Source: Calendula officinalis
Taxonomy: Eukaryota > Streptophyta > Magnoliopsida > Asterales > Asteraceae
Assembly (NCBI GenBank): GCA_963853835.1
Contig: OY970829.1
Span: 10,336,446 to 10,400,445, forward strand
Reading direction: 5' to 3'
DNA length: 64,000 bases
Numbering within the stretch: the stretch's first letter is position 1; each line of letters opens with the position of its first letter. This document shows, one piece after another, positions 11,101 to 22,681 of this stretch. A program made the translations under genes and the position numbers. The notes beneath the pieces are model-generated. The model searched no databases. It was not told the DNA's origin and worked only from the letters and a program-made list of their open reading frames with translations.

Positions 11101-13729
11101 ACTTGACCAACTCGGCAGAGTACTCGCTACTCGGTGGTGTGTAGAGTCTGATTGGTCCTAACCGGTCAAAAAACTCGGTCATAATAAAAACCGGGCAAAA
11201 CTTGGTCAAACTCGGTCAAACCCGGCAAAACTCCGTATTTTTATTTTTATTTTTTAGGGTGTTTTAATTATTTTTTTAAAAAAATGTGCTTAATCGCTTA
11301 TCTCTTCTCTTCTCTGAGCTTCATCTGCTTCTCACATCGATTCCTTAAAAAGACAAAATCGATGAGGAGGTTCAATATTTTGACTCGGAGGGTTTGTTTT
11401 TACTAAGACTTCCTTCGTTTCAAAATAAGTGATACACTTATTATTTTGGGATATTTTAAAATAACTGATACATTTTGAAAACTTAACTTATTTGGAAAAA
11501 AAATAGTAGGGGCCCACTCCTAACTATCTATTTTAATTTACTTTTACTTTTAAAAATCATCAATCTCACTTTAATCAACATATGTGGGACTCATTCCCTA
11601 CTAATTATCCAATATAATACTCCCTCCGTCCCACAAAAATGTTGTCATTTCTCCTTAAAATTTTGTCTCACAAAAAAAGTTCTCATTTCTTCTTAAAATT
11701 TTGTCTCACAAAAAAAGTTCTCATTTCTCAAATTTAAAGGGCCCACTTAATAAAATAATATTATTACCAATGATTGCACCACTAAAATATTTTCTCTCTC
11801 CAATTTAATCTTATGTTTTAATCAAAAGTATTACTAAGGACCACACCACTAACTATCTCCTAAAAGCTTGTGCCCAAGAGAAATGAGAATTTTTTTGTGG
11901 GACGGTGGGAGTATAATTTAACATTCATTATAATTTTTTGCCTTAAAAAACATGAAACCCCAAATGTATCACTTATTTTGAAACGGATGAAGTATTATGT
12001 TTAAAACTTTAAGCATTTGATCTTTTGAAGATTAGCTTATGTAGACAAGTAGTTATATTTGTGCTATACTATTTATATATATAATCTCTAAATTTTCTAT
12101 ATAAGAGATTCCCAATCCGAGTATTTTGTAGCGAGTTTTACAACATTGGTTCTCATAATTACATATAATGCGATTTGTTATAGTGATTGTTGATTAAATT
12201 AATATCCTACTTTCTACGCTCACAGGAAGAGGGAAAAATACCGAAATGTGTGAGTTCATCCATATTTCCTGCTCCGACCCGAGGTGGCATGTCTAGTTTG
12301 GTCGGAACATGTTATATCATATGGTCTGGAGCATATGTGGTGGTATCGACAATTGGTTTGGTGGTTTTAGTTGGTTTACTAAACATGTTTTACATCAATC
12401 CGTACAAAATAACTCACTGGTGGTACAAAGGGCTTCTATTAATGCTATGCATGATTGCAAGTGTTATTCTCTTTGGAGGCTTCGTCATTGGTTTATGGCA
12501 TCTTTGGGATATGAAGACCGGGAAAAAAACCGGTGATGAAAAGATAAATGGTGGATTGCAGTCGGATGATAATTTGTATAAGAATCCGTCGGAAGAAGAT
12601 TTTGTTAGTGCTATAACATACGGTCAAAGGCCAAACTTCAAAGGTATTTATCTATAATATGAGGTAAAATGAAACGGTTGGGTAATTGGCATGATCCTGA
12701 GTAAAAAATAATAACATCTCATTGATTCTTAAAATATCCAGGACAATCTAATCTAAAACCATGTTGATTCAAAAAATATCGTGGATTTTAGTATTCAAAA
12801 TTTATTCAACTCAAGAACACAAATTTTAGGAAAAAAACAACTTCCAAAAAATCATCAACTAAAAATTCAAAATTGTCAAACAAATCCTAAATAAAGCCTA
12901 GAATTTTGAACGGGTCAAAAAAGACAAACAGGCTGAAAACTGTGCCTAAAACAAAGTTCAAATATTAAACAAAAAACTTTAAAATGCAAATAACTCCCAA
13001 AATACAGCGTTGTAAACCACCCACGGGCGTTTACGAGGGAGTAGTCCTCGCCCCAAGCTTCGCTTTGGCTGGTCGTATGACTGAAACGGAGACTTGTCAC
13101 GAAAGTTATGCCCCTTTAGTGTAGCTCTTTTTTTTTACACAATCTTGGGCCTTTAGAAACAAAAGGTATTCCTCCATATGTGGAGGCCCAAAACGGGGAA
13201 TCTTTTGATATTTTGAAATGTTTTTTTTTCCTTAAGTATTGATTTTTTAAATTTAATTTATTGTGTCACTATCGTTTACAGAAATTGTAGTATTTGAATA
13301 ATAATCTAAGGTCTTAAATAAATTCGGTTTGAGCAACAGATCCTCACGTGATACATCTTCGTAATGAAAATCGAGTGTTGAAGAGGTTTTATGCATAAAA
13401 ACACACTTTGAGTGACTTCCGACACGTTTGACCTAAATTATTTTAATAAATTTTATTTAACTTTACGGGTGTTACAGAAGAGACATAACCCAATATTTGT
13501 TATTGATGTTAGATTTGTGTTTCTGCTGTTGAATCTTTTTCTATTTTTTGTGAATACAGAAATATTTGGAAGTATGGCAGCGAGATGGGGCAACGTTGAC
13601 ATTGGGGTGATGGTTTGTGGGCCAACGGCACTTCAAACAAGCATTGCTAAAGAATGCAGATCAAAGAATTTTGGTAGGATGAGTGATGAACCCATCTTCC
13701 ATTTCAACAGCCATAGTTTCGATCTATAA
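5122..13729 (+). CDS. FRO7-like: Ferric-chelate reductase, FRO6/7-like
   Basis: This is a membrane flavocytochrome that moves electrons from NADPH through FAD and two hemes to Fe(III) chelates. Nine exons: 5122-5362, 5446-5539, 5613-5807, 6826-7063, 8010-8337, 9632-9878, 10811-11066, 12226-12643 and 13560-13729. All introns are GT-AG and phases agree, giving 2187 nt and 728 aa, close to Arabidopsis FRO7. Visible features: a hydrophobic segment in exon 1; heme-ligand His region in exon 4 (HATRYHVWLGH, TLHGLCY) and exon 5 (FYTHQLY, AMHVGD); FAD motif HPFSVSSSP at about residue 388; NADPH motif GGIGISPF at about 457; VCGP near 693; and the family C-terminus HFNSHSFDL. N- and C-termini favour the FRO6/7 branch, whose Arabidopsis FRO7 works in chloroplasts; location here is inferred. 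Introns 3-8 carry many repeats but no coding break was seen. Confidence 0.93.
6368..6590 (+). repeat. Intronic repeat R, copy 1 (FRO intron 3)
   Basis: Shares with copies at about 8384-8640 and 12893-13170 an ordered set of phrases: TCTAAAAAGACAAAC, TTAAAATGCAAATAACTC, TTCGATTTGACTGGTCGTGG and CCCATTTTAGTGCAAC. No coding capacity was recognised. All three copies are in the same orientation in introns of the same gene. Confidence 0.7.
7566..7881. repeat. Stowaway-like MITE (FRO intron 4)
   Basis: Inverted ends ACTTCCTCCGATTTAAAATA ... TATTTTAAATAGGAGGAAGT, flanked by TA. The interior pairs GTGATACA with TGTATCAC. This is the common plant 'CTTCCTCCG' Stowaway type. Confidence 0.75.
8384..8640 (+). 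repeat. Intronic repeat R, copy 2 (FRO intron 5)
   Basis: Same ordered phrases as copy 1, with an extra segment around 8500-8545. It ends against the flank of the hAT-type element that begins at 8669. Confidence 0.7.
8934..9545. mobile_element. Nested hAT element with transposase remnant and 8-bp TSD
   Basis: GGTTTGGT at 8934-8941 and 9538-9545 flanks an element at 8942-9537. Its ends are CAGGGCCGGCTCAA and TTGAGACAGCCCTG, inverted with 12 of 14 positions matching. About 9269-9350 (+) encodes a short remnant reading VPVTMMLVERSFSKLK, the hAT C-terminal dimerisation signature (ERSFSKLK). The rest of the transposase is missing, so this is a deletion derivative. It also contains a small MITE at 9072-9227 and a 34-bp copy of sequence found outside the element at about 8637. 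Confidence 0.85.
9072..9227. repeat. Small MITE with palindromic GACAGCCCTTAGGGCTGTC ends, copy 1
   Basis: Both ends carry a palindromic motif, GACAGCCCTTAGGGCTGTC-like (GACAGTCCTTAGGGCTATC at the right). The second copy is at 43788-43942 and is nearly identical along its length. No coding capacity. Confidence 0.75.
9941..10751. repeat. 'ACATGTGATT' MITE, copy B, split by a Stowaway element
   Basis: Same inverted arms and core as copy A at 1779. It is interrupted after AAGATTAATCGCA by a Stowaway-like element at 10028-10285. The core has at least three ACATGTGATTAAATATA-like repeats in tandem. It lies in FRO intron 6. Confidence 0.7.
10028..10285. repeat. Stowaway-like MITE (FRO intron 6)
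   Basis: Ends TACTCCCTCCGTCC ... GGGACGGAGGGAGTA, with complementary arms (AGTTCTCATTTCTC against GAGAAATGATAACTTTTTTG). It is nested in the 'ACATGTGATT' element. Confidence 0.85.
11406..11994. repeat. Stowaway-like MITE containing a second Stowaway (FRO intron 7)
   Basis: Outer ends ACTTCCTTCGTTTCAAAATA ... TATTTTGAAACGGATGAAGT. The inner element at 11618-11913 has ends TACTCCCTCCGTCCCAC ... GTGGGACGGTGGGAGTA. Confidence 0.8.
12893..13170 (+). repeat. Intronic repeat R, copy 3 (FRO intron 8)
   Basis: Same ordered phrases as copies 1 and 2 (TTAAAATGCAAATAACTCCC, GTTATGCCCCTTTAGTG), with private inserted sequence near 13020-13055. Confidence 0.7.
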
Positions 13730-14640
13730 AAACTTAGAACATATGTAATGTGTATATATTGCTTAATATGTGTAAGTCTGCAGAAATAACCAAAATTCAG
13801 AACATTATTGGTCTGAATATGGCTGTTTTCTGTATATATGAAAGGGAGAAAGTGGAAAACTAGAAAGACTAGGATCCGTATAGAATGAATGAATTGTTCT
13901 AAGGTGCTTTCTGGTTTTACCATTTTAATCAATGTAAATGTGTTTATAAATATGCTATTATACAATTTCATTTTCTTATTTGTTAGTTACATGTCTAATT
14001 AATGTAACTTGATTAGTTTTACTACTAATGAGAAGCAAGCATTGTTACTAAGGATTCTACAATTGAATAGTGTCAATATAGCCGGTGACTTCTCATTAAC
14101 AATTTCAATTAGTGTTTATAGAGCATTGGAATTCGAAAGTAATATGAAAGTCAATTATGATATTTGTGTCATTCTTTAAAATGTATAACAACCAGTGGCG
14201 GACTGAGGAGAAAATCTAAAGGATATGGCGTTACACTAAAAAATATATTTAAATCTTTTTTAACTTATTTTTATTAGTCATGTAACATTTTGATCATGTG
14301 GTGTCGGTGGGAATGTGTCGGTCCCTTACTCCCTTAGCCGTTGTGAATATATAATACTCATATAAATGGGCCCAATGCCAACCACTCATGGATTGTTTTG
14401 TCCAACTTTATTATCGTCTTATTATGCCATTTTTTATTTCATTTTTGTATTTAATCATATTTTTCTTACAATCAATTATAATAGTATATATATTTATAAG
14501 ATGTTAAAGATACTCATATTTGATGAATGTGTTAGAATAGAGTTAACAAATGGATGGATTGATTGATAACTCAATTATGACACGAATAGATAAATGAATC
14601 ATCAGAGTAAAATAGTATGTTCAGGTTACTTAGGTCATAT
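13730..14640. other. FRO 3' flank and intergenic DNA
   Basis: AT-rich downstream sequence that probably holds the FRO 3' UTR. At about 14195 the phrase CAGTGGCGGACTGAGG resembles a common plant transposon end, but no partner end was identified. No supported gene. Confidence 0.5.
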
Positions 14641-15240
14641 TTATTTTCTCAGGTCAATCTGCAGTCTGCGGAGCACATTTGCTAACTGCTGCAACTTCTG
14701 AGATGAACCAAAGATCTGCAGTCTACAACAAAAGTGTTGTTTGTGTTTTTATCATCCGCCCATCTGCAGAATCCTAATTTCTACACAAATCCTAAATTAA
14801 TAAACATGAAGAAAGAACAAACCCTAATTTCTACACAATTTGATTTTAAAGCATAAGATTAAACAATTTTTTGATTTTAGGAACATACCTAGCAAACAAT
14901 CGACGACCGGCGGCGGAGCAGATGAACACCAGCAGTGGAGAATGTGGAACAGACGAACAATCGACGACCGACGGAGATGGTGGAAGGCGGCTGGCTGGCT
15001 GTGAAGAGCTTCCCCTTGGAGCTTCGACCGGAGGAGGACGGTTACTGTTGCTCTCCGGTGACGGCGGATGAGGATGATGATTGTTCAAAGCTTCTTGGGG
15101 AAGACCTTGTGCAGACATAAAAAGGTCTTCAAGCTTCCGAAAAACAAATATTTGGGGGAGGTTTTTTCTGCTCGTGGTCTGGGCCCTGAAGACAAAAGAC
15201 CTCAGGAAGATCTTTTGTCAAAAAATAAACAACAACGTTA
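14640..15240. repeat. PIF/Harbinger-like MITE, copy 1
   Basis: Shares with the element at 24842-25442 the phrases CTGCAGTCTGCGGA, GCTTCTTGGGGAAGACCTTG, GCAGACATAAAAAGGTCT, GAAGACAAAAGACCTCAGGA and TTTTGTCAAAAAATAAAC. The interior has a short non-conserved open frame. At 15150 it reads TTTGGGGGAGG, where the other copy holds poly-G runs and plastid DNA. Confidence 0.65.
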
Positions 15241-15320
15241 GAGATGTTGATCGAGCTTTTGATCTCGTATGTACGTATGTGATCTTTTTGGTTTCAAACA
15301 TCATAAATTTTTTGACCGAA

Positions 15321-15881
15321 AATCGAACCGGAACCGGTTTATGGTTTTCAAGCTTCTTTTTTGTTTTTTTGTTTTCGGTTTTTTCGGTTCCGGAACCAAA
15401 AATATCCCTACTTCTATATGGTAAATTACGGATGAGTTTTTTTTTTACCATAAAACCGAACTAGCTGGACCCGATTTAGGTATTTTGTTCTTCTTTTTTG
15501 GTTTTTCTGGTTTTTTTATTCTAGAGAGGGATATTGTTGACATGAGTATGTTAGTTAATTGTCAGTTAGAATGTGAATGACGTGACGTTAATTTGACAAA
15601 AATCGAACTGGAACCGGTTTATGGTTCTCAAGCTTCTTTTTTGTTTTTTTATTTTCGGTTTTTTCGGTTCCGGAACCAAAAATATCCCTACTTCTATGTG
15701 GTAAATTCCGGATGAGTTTTTTTTTTACCATAAAACCGAACTAGCTGGACCCGATTTAGGTATTTTGTTCTTCTTTTTTTGGTTTTTCTGGTTTTTTTAT
15801 TCTAGAGAGGGATATTATTGGCATGAGTATGTCAGTTGAATGTCAATTAGAATGTGAATGACGTGACGTTAATTTGACAAA
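15321..15881 (+). repeat. Tandem duplication of a ~280-bp unit
   Basis: Two head-to-tail copies (15321-15600 and 15601-15881). Each opens with ATCGAACYGGAACCGG, passes through TTCGGTTCCGGAACC and ends TGACGTGACGTTAATTTGAC. The copies differ by a few substitutions and short indels, so the duplication is fairly recent. Confidence 0.85.
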
Positions 15882-16904
15882 AATTTCACGGGTATAAGTG
15901 ACCATTTGGTACATGTTGGCACAAAATGCATTGCAGTACAGTCGAAGCAAAAACTGGTGTAACGATGCATTGAAGCAATCACTTGTACCTGCCACCTCAC
16001 ACCAAAAATATGCGTTTAATTACAAACGTCGTCCCTCAATTATTGCTCAACATGCAACTTAGGTCCAGATGTTTTGGTTATTGGACTCGTGGATTGAATT
16101 ATGATCTTTTTGTAAGGTTAAGGTCCTTTCTTTGCCAAATTCAAATTAACTAAATATGATATTGTTAACTAAATATGATATTGTTAATTTGGTACACAAT
16201 CTACACCCTCTAAAATTGTTTATCCAAATTCTTGTAAGTGACTTCAGTGATAAAAAAGAGTGTAATTAGAGATAAACCAATCTCATAGAATTGTTAAACC
16301 GCTTGCATTTTTTATATTATAGGGGGACGGTGGTGCTTCTAAGCACTACTTCAATCGCATTAAAACTTAATTTTAGTATATATTATTTCGTAAAAATTAA
16401 AATAAAATAGGGTGTGAATTTCACATATCAATTATATCATAGATAGGAGGATAACATGTTAAAATTTAGTTAGAAGCAATATAAATTTTCATGTGTAGTT
16501 TAGGGGTCTTTTGAACCATAGTTGCATAAAATAGGGGGTGAAATGAACATATCTACTTTCAGCTAAAACGTCACCATTGATCAAACTTTCTTGCAAAAGA
16601 GCATTAGCGTTAGACAGTCTGTCTTTGTCGGTTAGCACCCAATTTTCTATATTATTCATCAACACAATCATTTAATTATAATGCAATTCTGACTAATAAA
16701 TCACAGAAAAATAAACAAGCAAATCCACCCCTTATTACTTACATCACATACATACTCTCTTCTCTTGAAGCAATTCCAATCAACACCCAGATCAGATCAA
16801 TTCACATTTCACAAACCTCAATTTCATTGAATCAATTGATAAACTTCATCTGAGTTTTGATCAATTTCATTCTGGGTTTTGAATCTGGGTTTTGTGATAG
16901 AAAT
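15882..16904. other. Intergenic DNA and KORRIGAN-type 5' leader
   Basis: No gene seen. The last 150 bases upstream of 16905 are CT-rich and fit a 5' UTR of the endoglucanase gene. A specific TATA box was not assigned. Confidence 0.5.
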
Positions 16905-19900
16905 ATGTACGGAAGAGATCCATGGGGTGGGCCATTGGAGATAAACAACGCGGATTCAGCGACGGACGATGATCGGAGCCGGAATTTGAACGACTTTGAT
17001 AAAGCGGCGTTATCACGGCCGTTAGATGAGACGCAACAGAGTTGGTTGTTGGGTCCTGGAGAACAGAAGAAAAAGAAATATGTAGATCTGGGTTGTATTA
17101 TTGTCAGCCGTAAGATCTTTGTTTGGACGGTTGGATTGATTCTTACTGCTGGTTTCATTGCTGGTTTTGTTACATTGATCGTTAAGACTGTTCCTAGGCA
17201 TCATAAACATCCACCTCCTCCTGATAATTACACTATTGCCCTTGAAAAAGCTCTCATGTTCTTCAATGCTCAAAAATGTAAGTTCAATTTTAATTCATTA
17301 GTTGCTGTTTGTTAATCTTACATATCAATTTATTTCATCAATATGTTATTCAATTAATATTATTCAGATTCCGAATGAAACATTATTAATTAAATTAATA
17401 AAATAATTTTGTTTATTATTCAGATCAAGGTGTCGGTGGGCTAATTTTAACTTGAGCAATTATTTGATAAAATATTCTAATTGCATAGCTTAAACTTGAC
17501 TTTATAGTCAACAGGGTCTCATCTTCACACTGAAAATGATCCAAATTCCTGAAAATTTTTGAGAATAATTTAATAAATTCATTAAATCCTGTAAACAATT
17601 ATTCATTACTAGAAGGGCACCCGCCCAATGCGGCGGCGCGTACCCTGTAACTGTATTTTGCGACCAATTGGTGGGTGGTGGACTGGTGGTGGCGGTAGTG
17701 ATGGTGGCCGGTGGTGTTGATGGGTGGTGGTGGTGGTAATTTCAGCTTTTTAAAATGTAGGAAATTAATAAAGATAATTATAGTTAATTAATAAATATAT
17801 GATCTAGTAGCTCAGTTGGTTAGAGCATTAAGTTAATAACGCGAAGGTCGCAAATTTAAATCCTGCATAGTGCATATTTTTTATAAACACAAATCTGTTG
17901 CGAAATATCAAATTCCGAAATAGCAAATTTGTTAGCTGCTTAGTATACACTTGTACCCATAAAGTCAAAGGGTCTCAATTTAATATTAAAAATGATCAAA
18001 TTCCTACAATTTTAAAATCAGTTATTAGAAAAGATGGAAGATTCATTAGAATTAATTTCCTTGTAACATAATTATATGATGAGAAGTTGTAGGTCATCTA
18101 ATTGTTTGATAAAATTAAATTTGATTGATGCAGCTGGAAAACTTCCAAAACATAACAACGTATCATGGAGGGGTAATTCATGTTTAAACGATGGAAAAGA
18201 TGATAAATCAGGAGCAGTTATAAAAGATCTAGTTGGCGGTTATTACGATGCAGGCGATGCAATTAAATTCCATTTCCCAAAAGCTTTTGCAATGACAATG
18301 TTAAGTTGGAGTGTGATCGAATACAGTGCGAAATATGAAGCTGCAGGAGAACTTAATCATGTCAAAGAAATCATTAAATGGGGCACTGATTATTTCCTTA
18401 AAACCTTTAATTCTTCTGCTGATACCATTAACCAAATCGTAGCTCAGGTACATACTCGATACTTCATTTAATTTTGATGATTAATTAAAGGTTAATTTTA
18501 TATAACAGTAGCAAAATTTAAAAAATATTTCATTTAGGTTACTCAAACTTTGTTTTCACTCTATAATAATAATAATAAATTTTCAATCATATGAAATTTA
18601 CCTTCTATTATAAGTTAACAGGTCATCTTATGTATTAATTTAGATGTTCCAATTATGCGTTTTTTATATATGAATTTGATCTGGTAACCTATAATAGGAG
18701 GTAAATTTCATATGATTGAGACATTTTTAAAACTTGGTTATTATTATAGAGTGAAAACAAAGTTTGAATGACCTAATGAAACACTTTTAAAACTTTATTA
18801 TTATTCTATGAAATAAACCCATTAATTAATGGGAAAATTGCCGACATGAGATAGAATATAATAATAGCCCGCTACTTTCAAGTACTCCCTCCGTCACATA
18901 TTAAGTGTCGATGCGCACAGTTTTAGAAAAGTGTAAACATTACATTGTTTACCAATAAAATCTCGCTTATAAATGAACTGATGGGTAGTTATTTGGAAGT
19001 TGACACTTAATTTGGGACAAACAAAAATAGTAATGTGGATATGGGACGGAGGGAGTATTAATGAATTATATATTTTGTAGGTTGGAAAAGGCGACACGTC
19101 AGGAGGCCCAAGCGATCCAAACGACCACAGCTGTTGGATGAGACCAGAAGACATCGATTACGACCGACCCGTAACCACATGCTCAAGTTGTTCGGATCTA
19201 GCCGCCGAAATGGCCGCTGCTTTAGCATCAGCATCAATTGTGTTCAAAGACAACAAATCATATTCCAAAAAACTGGTTCATGGGGCGGCAACTTTGTGGA
19301 AATTTGCACGTGATCAAAGGGGTATGTATACAGTTGGCGGGGCTGATGCTGCCACGTTTTATAATTCGAGTATGTATTGGGATGAATTTGTTTGGGGTGG
19401 GACCTGGATGTATTATGCGACTGGGAATCAGTCGTATTTGTATCTTGCGAGTCATCCTAAATTGGCTAAACATGCCGGTGCTTTTTGGGGTGGGCCTGAT
19501 TATGGTGTGCTTAGTTGGGATAATAAGCTTACTGGAGCTCAAGTAAGTTTAATTCTCTTTCATTCATACCCTACCACTAACTATATTTCTCTCTCTAAAC
19601 TAATCTCATATTTTAATTATAACTTTTTATCAAGGACCTACCACTAACTATGTCGTGCAAAATATAAATGACAACTTTTTGTGGGACGGATGGAGTAAGT
19701 AAATTACAAGGATGGTCCTTGAAGTTTACAATAAATTTCACTCGTGATCTTTTTCTTTAGAAAATTACGTTCTTTTTTTTTCTGTTAAAATATTTAACGG
19801 ATGTTAGAAAAATTACCCCAAATTTAACTCATGGTCCTTTACTTTAAAAATTACAATGGTAGTTGTTTTTTGGAAACCTTAAATTTTTTGTTAAAAAATT

Positions 19901-21494
19901 ACACCCGTAGTACTTTTTTACTTAAAATTTTTAACAGGCATTAGGTTAAAGGACTATAGGTTGAAAAGGTTTCTAATAAAAGGACTTTTTGCGAAGTAAA
20001 GAATCATACGTGAATTCTGGAATAAACCTATCCTTCTAATTTAATCTTTGGTTCTTGATTATTTAATATGACATATTTTTTTCAGGTGCTATTGACTCGA
20101 TTGAGATTGTTTCTGAGCCCTGGTTACCCGTATGAAGAAACACTGCAAACATTTCACAATCAAACGAGCATAATCATGTGTTCTTACCTACCTTACTTTT
20201 CAAGTTTCAACAGAACAAAAGGTAAACTTTGAATTTAATTTTTGGAATTTACGGAAGGTAATTCACGGTCTTGTTTTGCAGGTGGATTAATCCAATTAAA
20301 CCATGGAAGACCTCAACCACTACAATACGTTGTGAATGCAGCCTTTTTGGCTACACTTTTCAGTGACTATCTTGATGCTGCAGATACACCTGGGTGGTAT
20401 TGTGGGCCTAATTTCTATTCAACTAATGAGCTACGCAAGTTTGCACAGACTCAGGTATTCATCAAAACTAGAGCCTAAATGGGCGGGTTAGGTTGGGAAA
20501 ATGGGTCAGGTCAAAATGAGTAATTTTAGCAACGTGTCGACTTTTTTTTACTAGTCACACGTTACTACCTTCGTTTCACGTGATTTGCACAAGGAATTCG
20601 CACAAGGAAATATTAATCAAATGGACAAGGAATATATTTATTTCCTTTGAATTTCCTAGTAAAAATAACTCATTTCCTTGTGCAAATCACCACCCATCAC
20701 AATAAGTGATACACTTTCTATTTTTGGCAGTTTCAAAAAAATTGAGACACTTACTTTTTTCTGTAAAAAATGTGGGACTTATCATTCACTAACTATCCAC
20801 TTTAATATAGTGAGATGACTCCTTTACCCTTTTACTTTTCAAACATCATTTATATCATTTTATTCAAGGAGTGAGATTCATCCTTTACTAAATATCCATT
20901 TTAATCTATTTTAATGCTTAGTATAATCTTTTGTCTCAAAAACCATAAAATCCACAATGTATCACTTATTGTGATACGGAGGTAATATATAAAACTTGAC
21001 AGAGTTATATATAATTTGGGTTGAAATGACTACCTCTAATTATATATTCATATCAACATTGAGTTTTACACGTTTTTTTATTGATATGATAGATCGACTA
21101 TATCCTCGGGAAAAACCCAAGAAAAATGAGTTACCTTGTGGGTTTCGGTAACCACTATCCAAAACAAGTGCACCATCGGGGCGCATCAATACCCAAAAAC
21201 CGAATAAAATATAGTTGCACGGGAGGAATTAAATGGAGAGACGCTAAAAAACCAAACCCAAACACAATAGTTGGTGCCATGGTTGCTGGACCCGATAGAC
21301 GTGACGGGTTCCATGACGTGCGTTCAAATTACAATTACACGGAGCCCACACTTGCGGGAAACGCGGGTTTGGTTGCGGCTTTGGTGGCGCTTTCGGGTGA
21401 TGGGGCCACAAAGATTGATAAAAATACTATGTTTTCTGCGGTCCCGCCTATGTTCCCGACCCCACCACCGCCACCCGCTCCATGGAAGCCTTGA
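16905..21494 (+). CDS. KOR1-like: Membrane-anchored GH9 endo-1,4-beta-glucanase, KORRIGAN type
   Basis: This is a type II membrane cellulase associated with cellulose synthesis. Six exons: 16905-17277, 18134-18447, 19081-19542, 20086-20221, 20282-20454 and 21093-21494. Phases close to 1860 nt, 619 aa, near the 621 aa of Arabidopsis KOR1. The cytosolic N-terminus begins MYGRDPWGG. A hydrophobic anchor spans about residues 71-93, after a KKKK stretch. GH9 motifs: catalytic-base motif DAGD at 163-166; HHRG at 513-516; and DGFHDVR with Asp557, Asp561 and Glu570. It ends in a Pro-rich tail (TPPPPPAPWKP), as KORRIGANs do. Cys-rich and NxS/T glycosylation sites are present in the lumenal part. One oddity is GKNP where relatives commonly have GNNP. 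Introns 1, 2, 3 and 5 contain MITEs or a tRNA-related repeat; coding exons look intact. Confidence 0.95.
17609..17900 (+). repeat. Composite repeat with tRNA-like segment, copy 1 (KORRIGAN-type intron 1)
   Basis: Opens CTAGAAGGGCACCCGCCCAA, followed by TGCGGCGGCGCGTACC, a GGTGGT-rich tract and ATTAATAAAGATAATTA. Then comes a tRNA-like block: A-box-like TAGTAGCTCAGTTGG at 17806-17820 and B-box-like GGTCGCAAATTTAAATCC at 17846-17863. A T-rich stretch and AACACAAAT follow. The anticodon-stem region does not pair well, so this is a tRNA-derived repeat and not a tRNA gene. The second copy is at 39417-39775. Confidence 0.65.
18883..19058. repeat. Stowaway-like MITE (KORRIGAN-type intron 2)
   Basis: Ends TACTCCCTCCGTCACATATT ... 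ATATGGGACGGAGGGAGTA. Internally GTGTCGATGCGCAC lies at the left. The element stops only about 20 bp upstream of the exon 3 acceptor. Confidence 0.85.
19695..20045. repeat. 'GGTTTCCAAAA' family MITE (KORRIGAN-type intron 3)
   Basis: Begins TAAATTACAAGGATGGTCCT and has near-inverted internal phrases (GGAAACCTTAAA against AAAAGGTTTCTAATAAAAGG). A relative lies at 36733-37380. A truncated Stowaway right end (GGGACGGATGGAGTA, 19683-19697) precedes it. Confidence 0.55.
20561..20990. repeat. Stowaway-like MITE (KORRIGAN-type intron 5)
   Basis: The region from CTACCTTCGTTTCACGTG to TGTGATACGGAGGTAATA has partly inverted ends and internal GTGATACAC / GTATCACTTATT phrases. The left end holds an unrelated AAGGAATTCGCAC palindromic stretch. 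Confidence 0.6.
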
Positions 21495-22681
21495 TTTGGT
21501 CATGACTTTATTATAGTGAACAAGATTTTGCTATACTTTATAGGGTGATTTACTTTTGGAGATGGAACTTGTGATTATTATATAGTATGCACTTTTTTTT
21601 TCCTTTGTTGAATGCAGTCAAATGTATGTATAATTTGATACGATGGGAACTTTGTAACAAACACTCTTGATTGTTTTTAAATGGAATCTTTTTGTATTCA
21701 AAACTTTTAAGATTAGACTTAGGTTGGGATATACAAACATTGTATAATCTATACTACGTTATAGGGCTCAGCATTTGGACTTAAAAAAGCGAACCGAACC
21801 AAAAGTTGAACCGAACCGAAACTGAAAACATGTAATCGGTTGGGTTTTGAAAGTTCACCATTTCTTCGGTTTTACCGGTTTCGTTTTGGTTCGGTCCTCA
21901 GATAGGATGAGCATTTAGGCTAAATGAATGGAATTGAAAGTTGAAACCGAACAGACCGAACCGAAACTAAAAACATGTAATCGGTTCGGTTTTGAAAATT
22001 CACTATTTTTGGTTTTGGTTTTATTGGTCTCGTTGTTTCGGTTCGGTTTGGTCCTTAGATAGAATGAGCATTTAGGGTAAATGAACCGAACTGAAACCCA
22101 ATGAAACCAAAACCGAAAACATGTAATTGGTTCGGTTTTGAAAATCCATCATTTTCGGTTTCGGCTCTATCGGTTTTGGTTTGGCTATTAGACCGTGCTC
22201 GCTACTACATTATAATGGATTTAAAATTTTCCTTAAATAAAAGATTCAACCAACACACTTGTTTATTATTGAGATATTTATTTAGCTTTTATTATAAATG
22301 AATATATGAGTAAGATGAACATTTTATCCAAACCGCTAAATTTATACAAATTCAATATAAACTGTTTATATATACATTGATAAGAAAGCTAATAATTAAT
22401 CGCTATTTTGCCGGTACCGATCTAGTAGTATACGACTCATTGTCATTTTCACCTACTAGGCTGCAAAACGTTCTTCTTACCTAATTAAATAACTAAACTA
22501 ATCATTTTCCCCTGTGCTTCTCTTTTGTCTTCTCGGTGCAAGTCAAAATGAAGCTTTCTTATCTCATTTACAAAACAAACAAAAAAAATCATCAAACCAT
22601 TTCTTTCCTTACATTTACTTAAATTCAAACAATGTTTAGTTAAAAAAGGACGCTAAACTTCATCTTATAAAGTTAGAAGCA
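21495..22681. other. Intergenic DNA including an AACCGAACCG hAT-type repeat
   Basis: About 21766-22200 holds three diverged blocks of CGAACCGAAACTGAAAACATG / CGGTTCGGTTTTG-like sequence, the same family as the outer element in FRO intron 5. About 22400-22681 is a likely promoter and 5' leader for the NHL gene. No other gene was seen. Confidence 0.6.

Noticed and set aside
14846..15118. Small Pro/Ser-rich protein on the minus strand
   Set aside because: It lies inside a PIF/Harbinger-like MITE; the other copy does not preserve the frame.
17806..17876. tRNA gene
   Set aside because: A-box and B-box sequences are good, but the acceptor and anticodon stems do not pair. The same block recurs at 39680 as part of a repeat.
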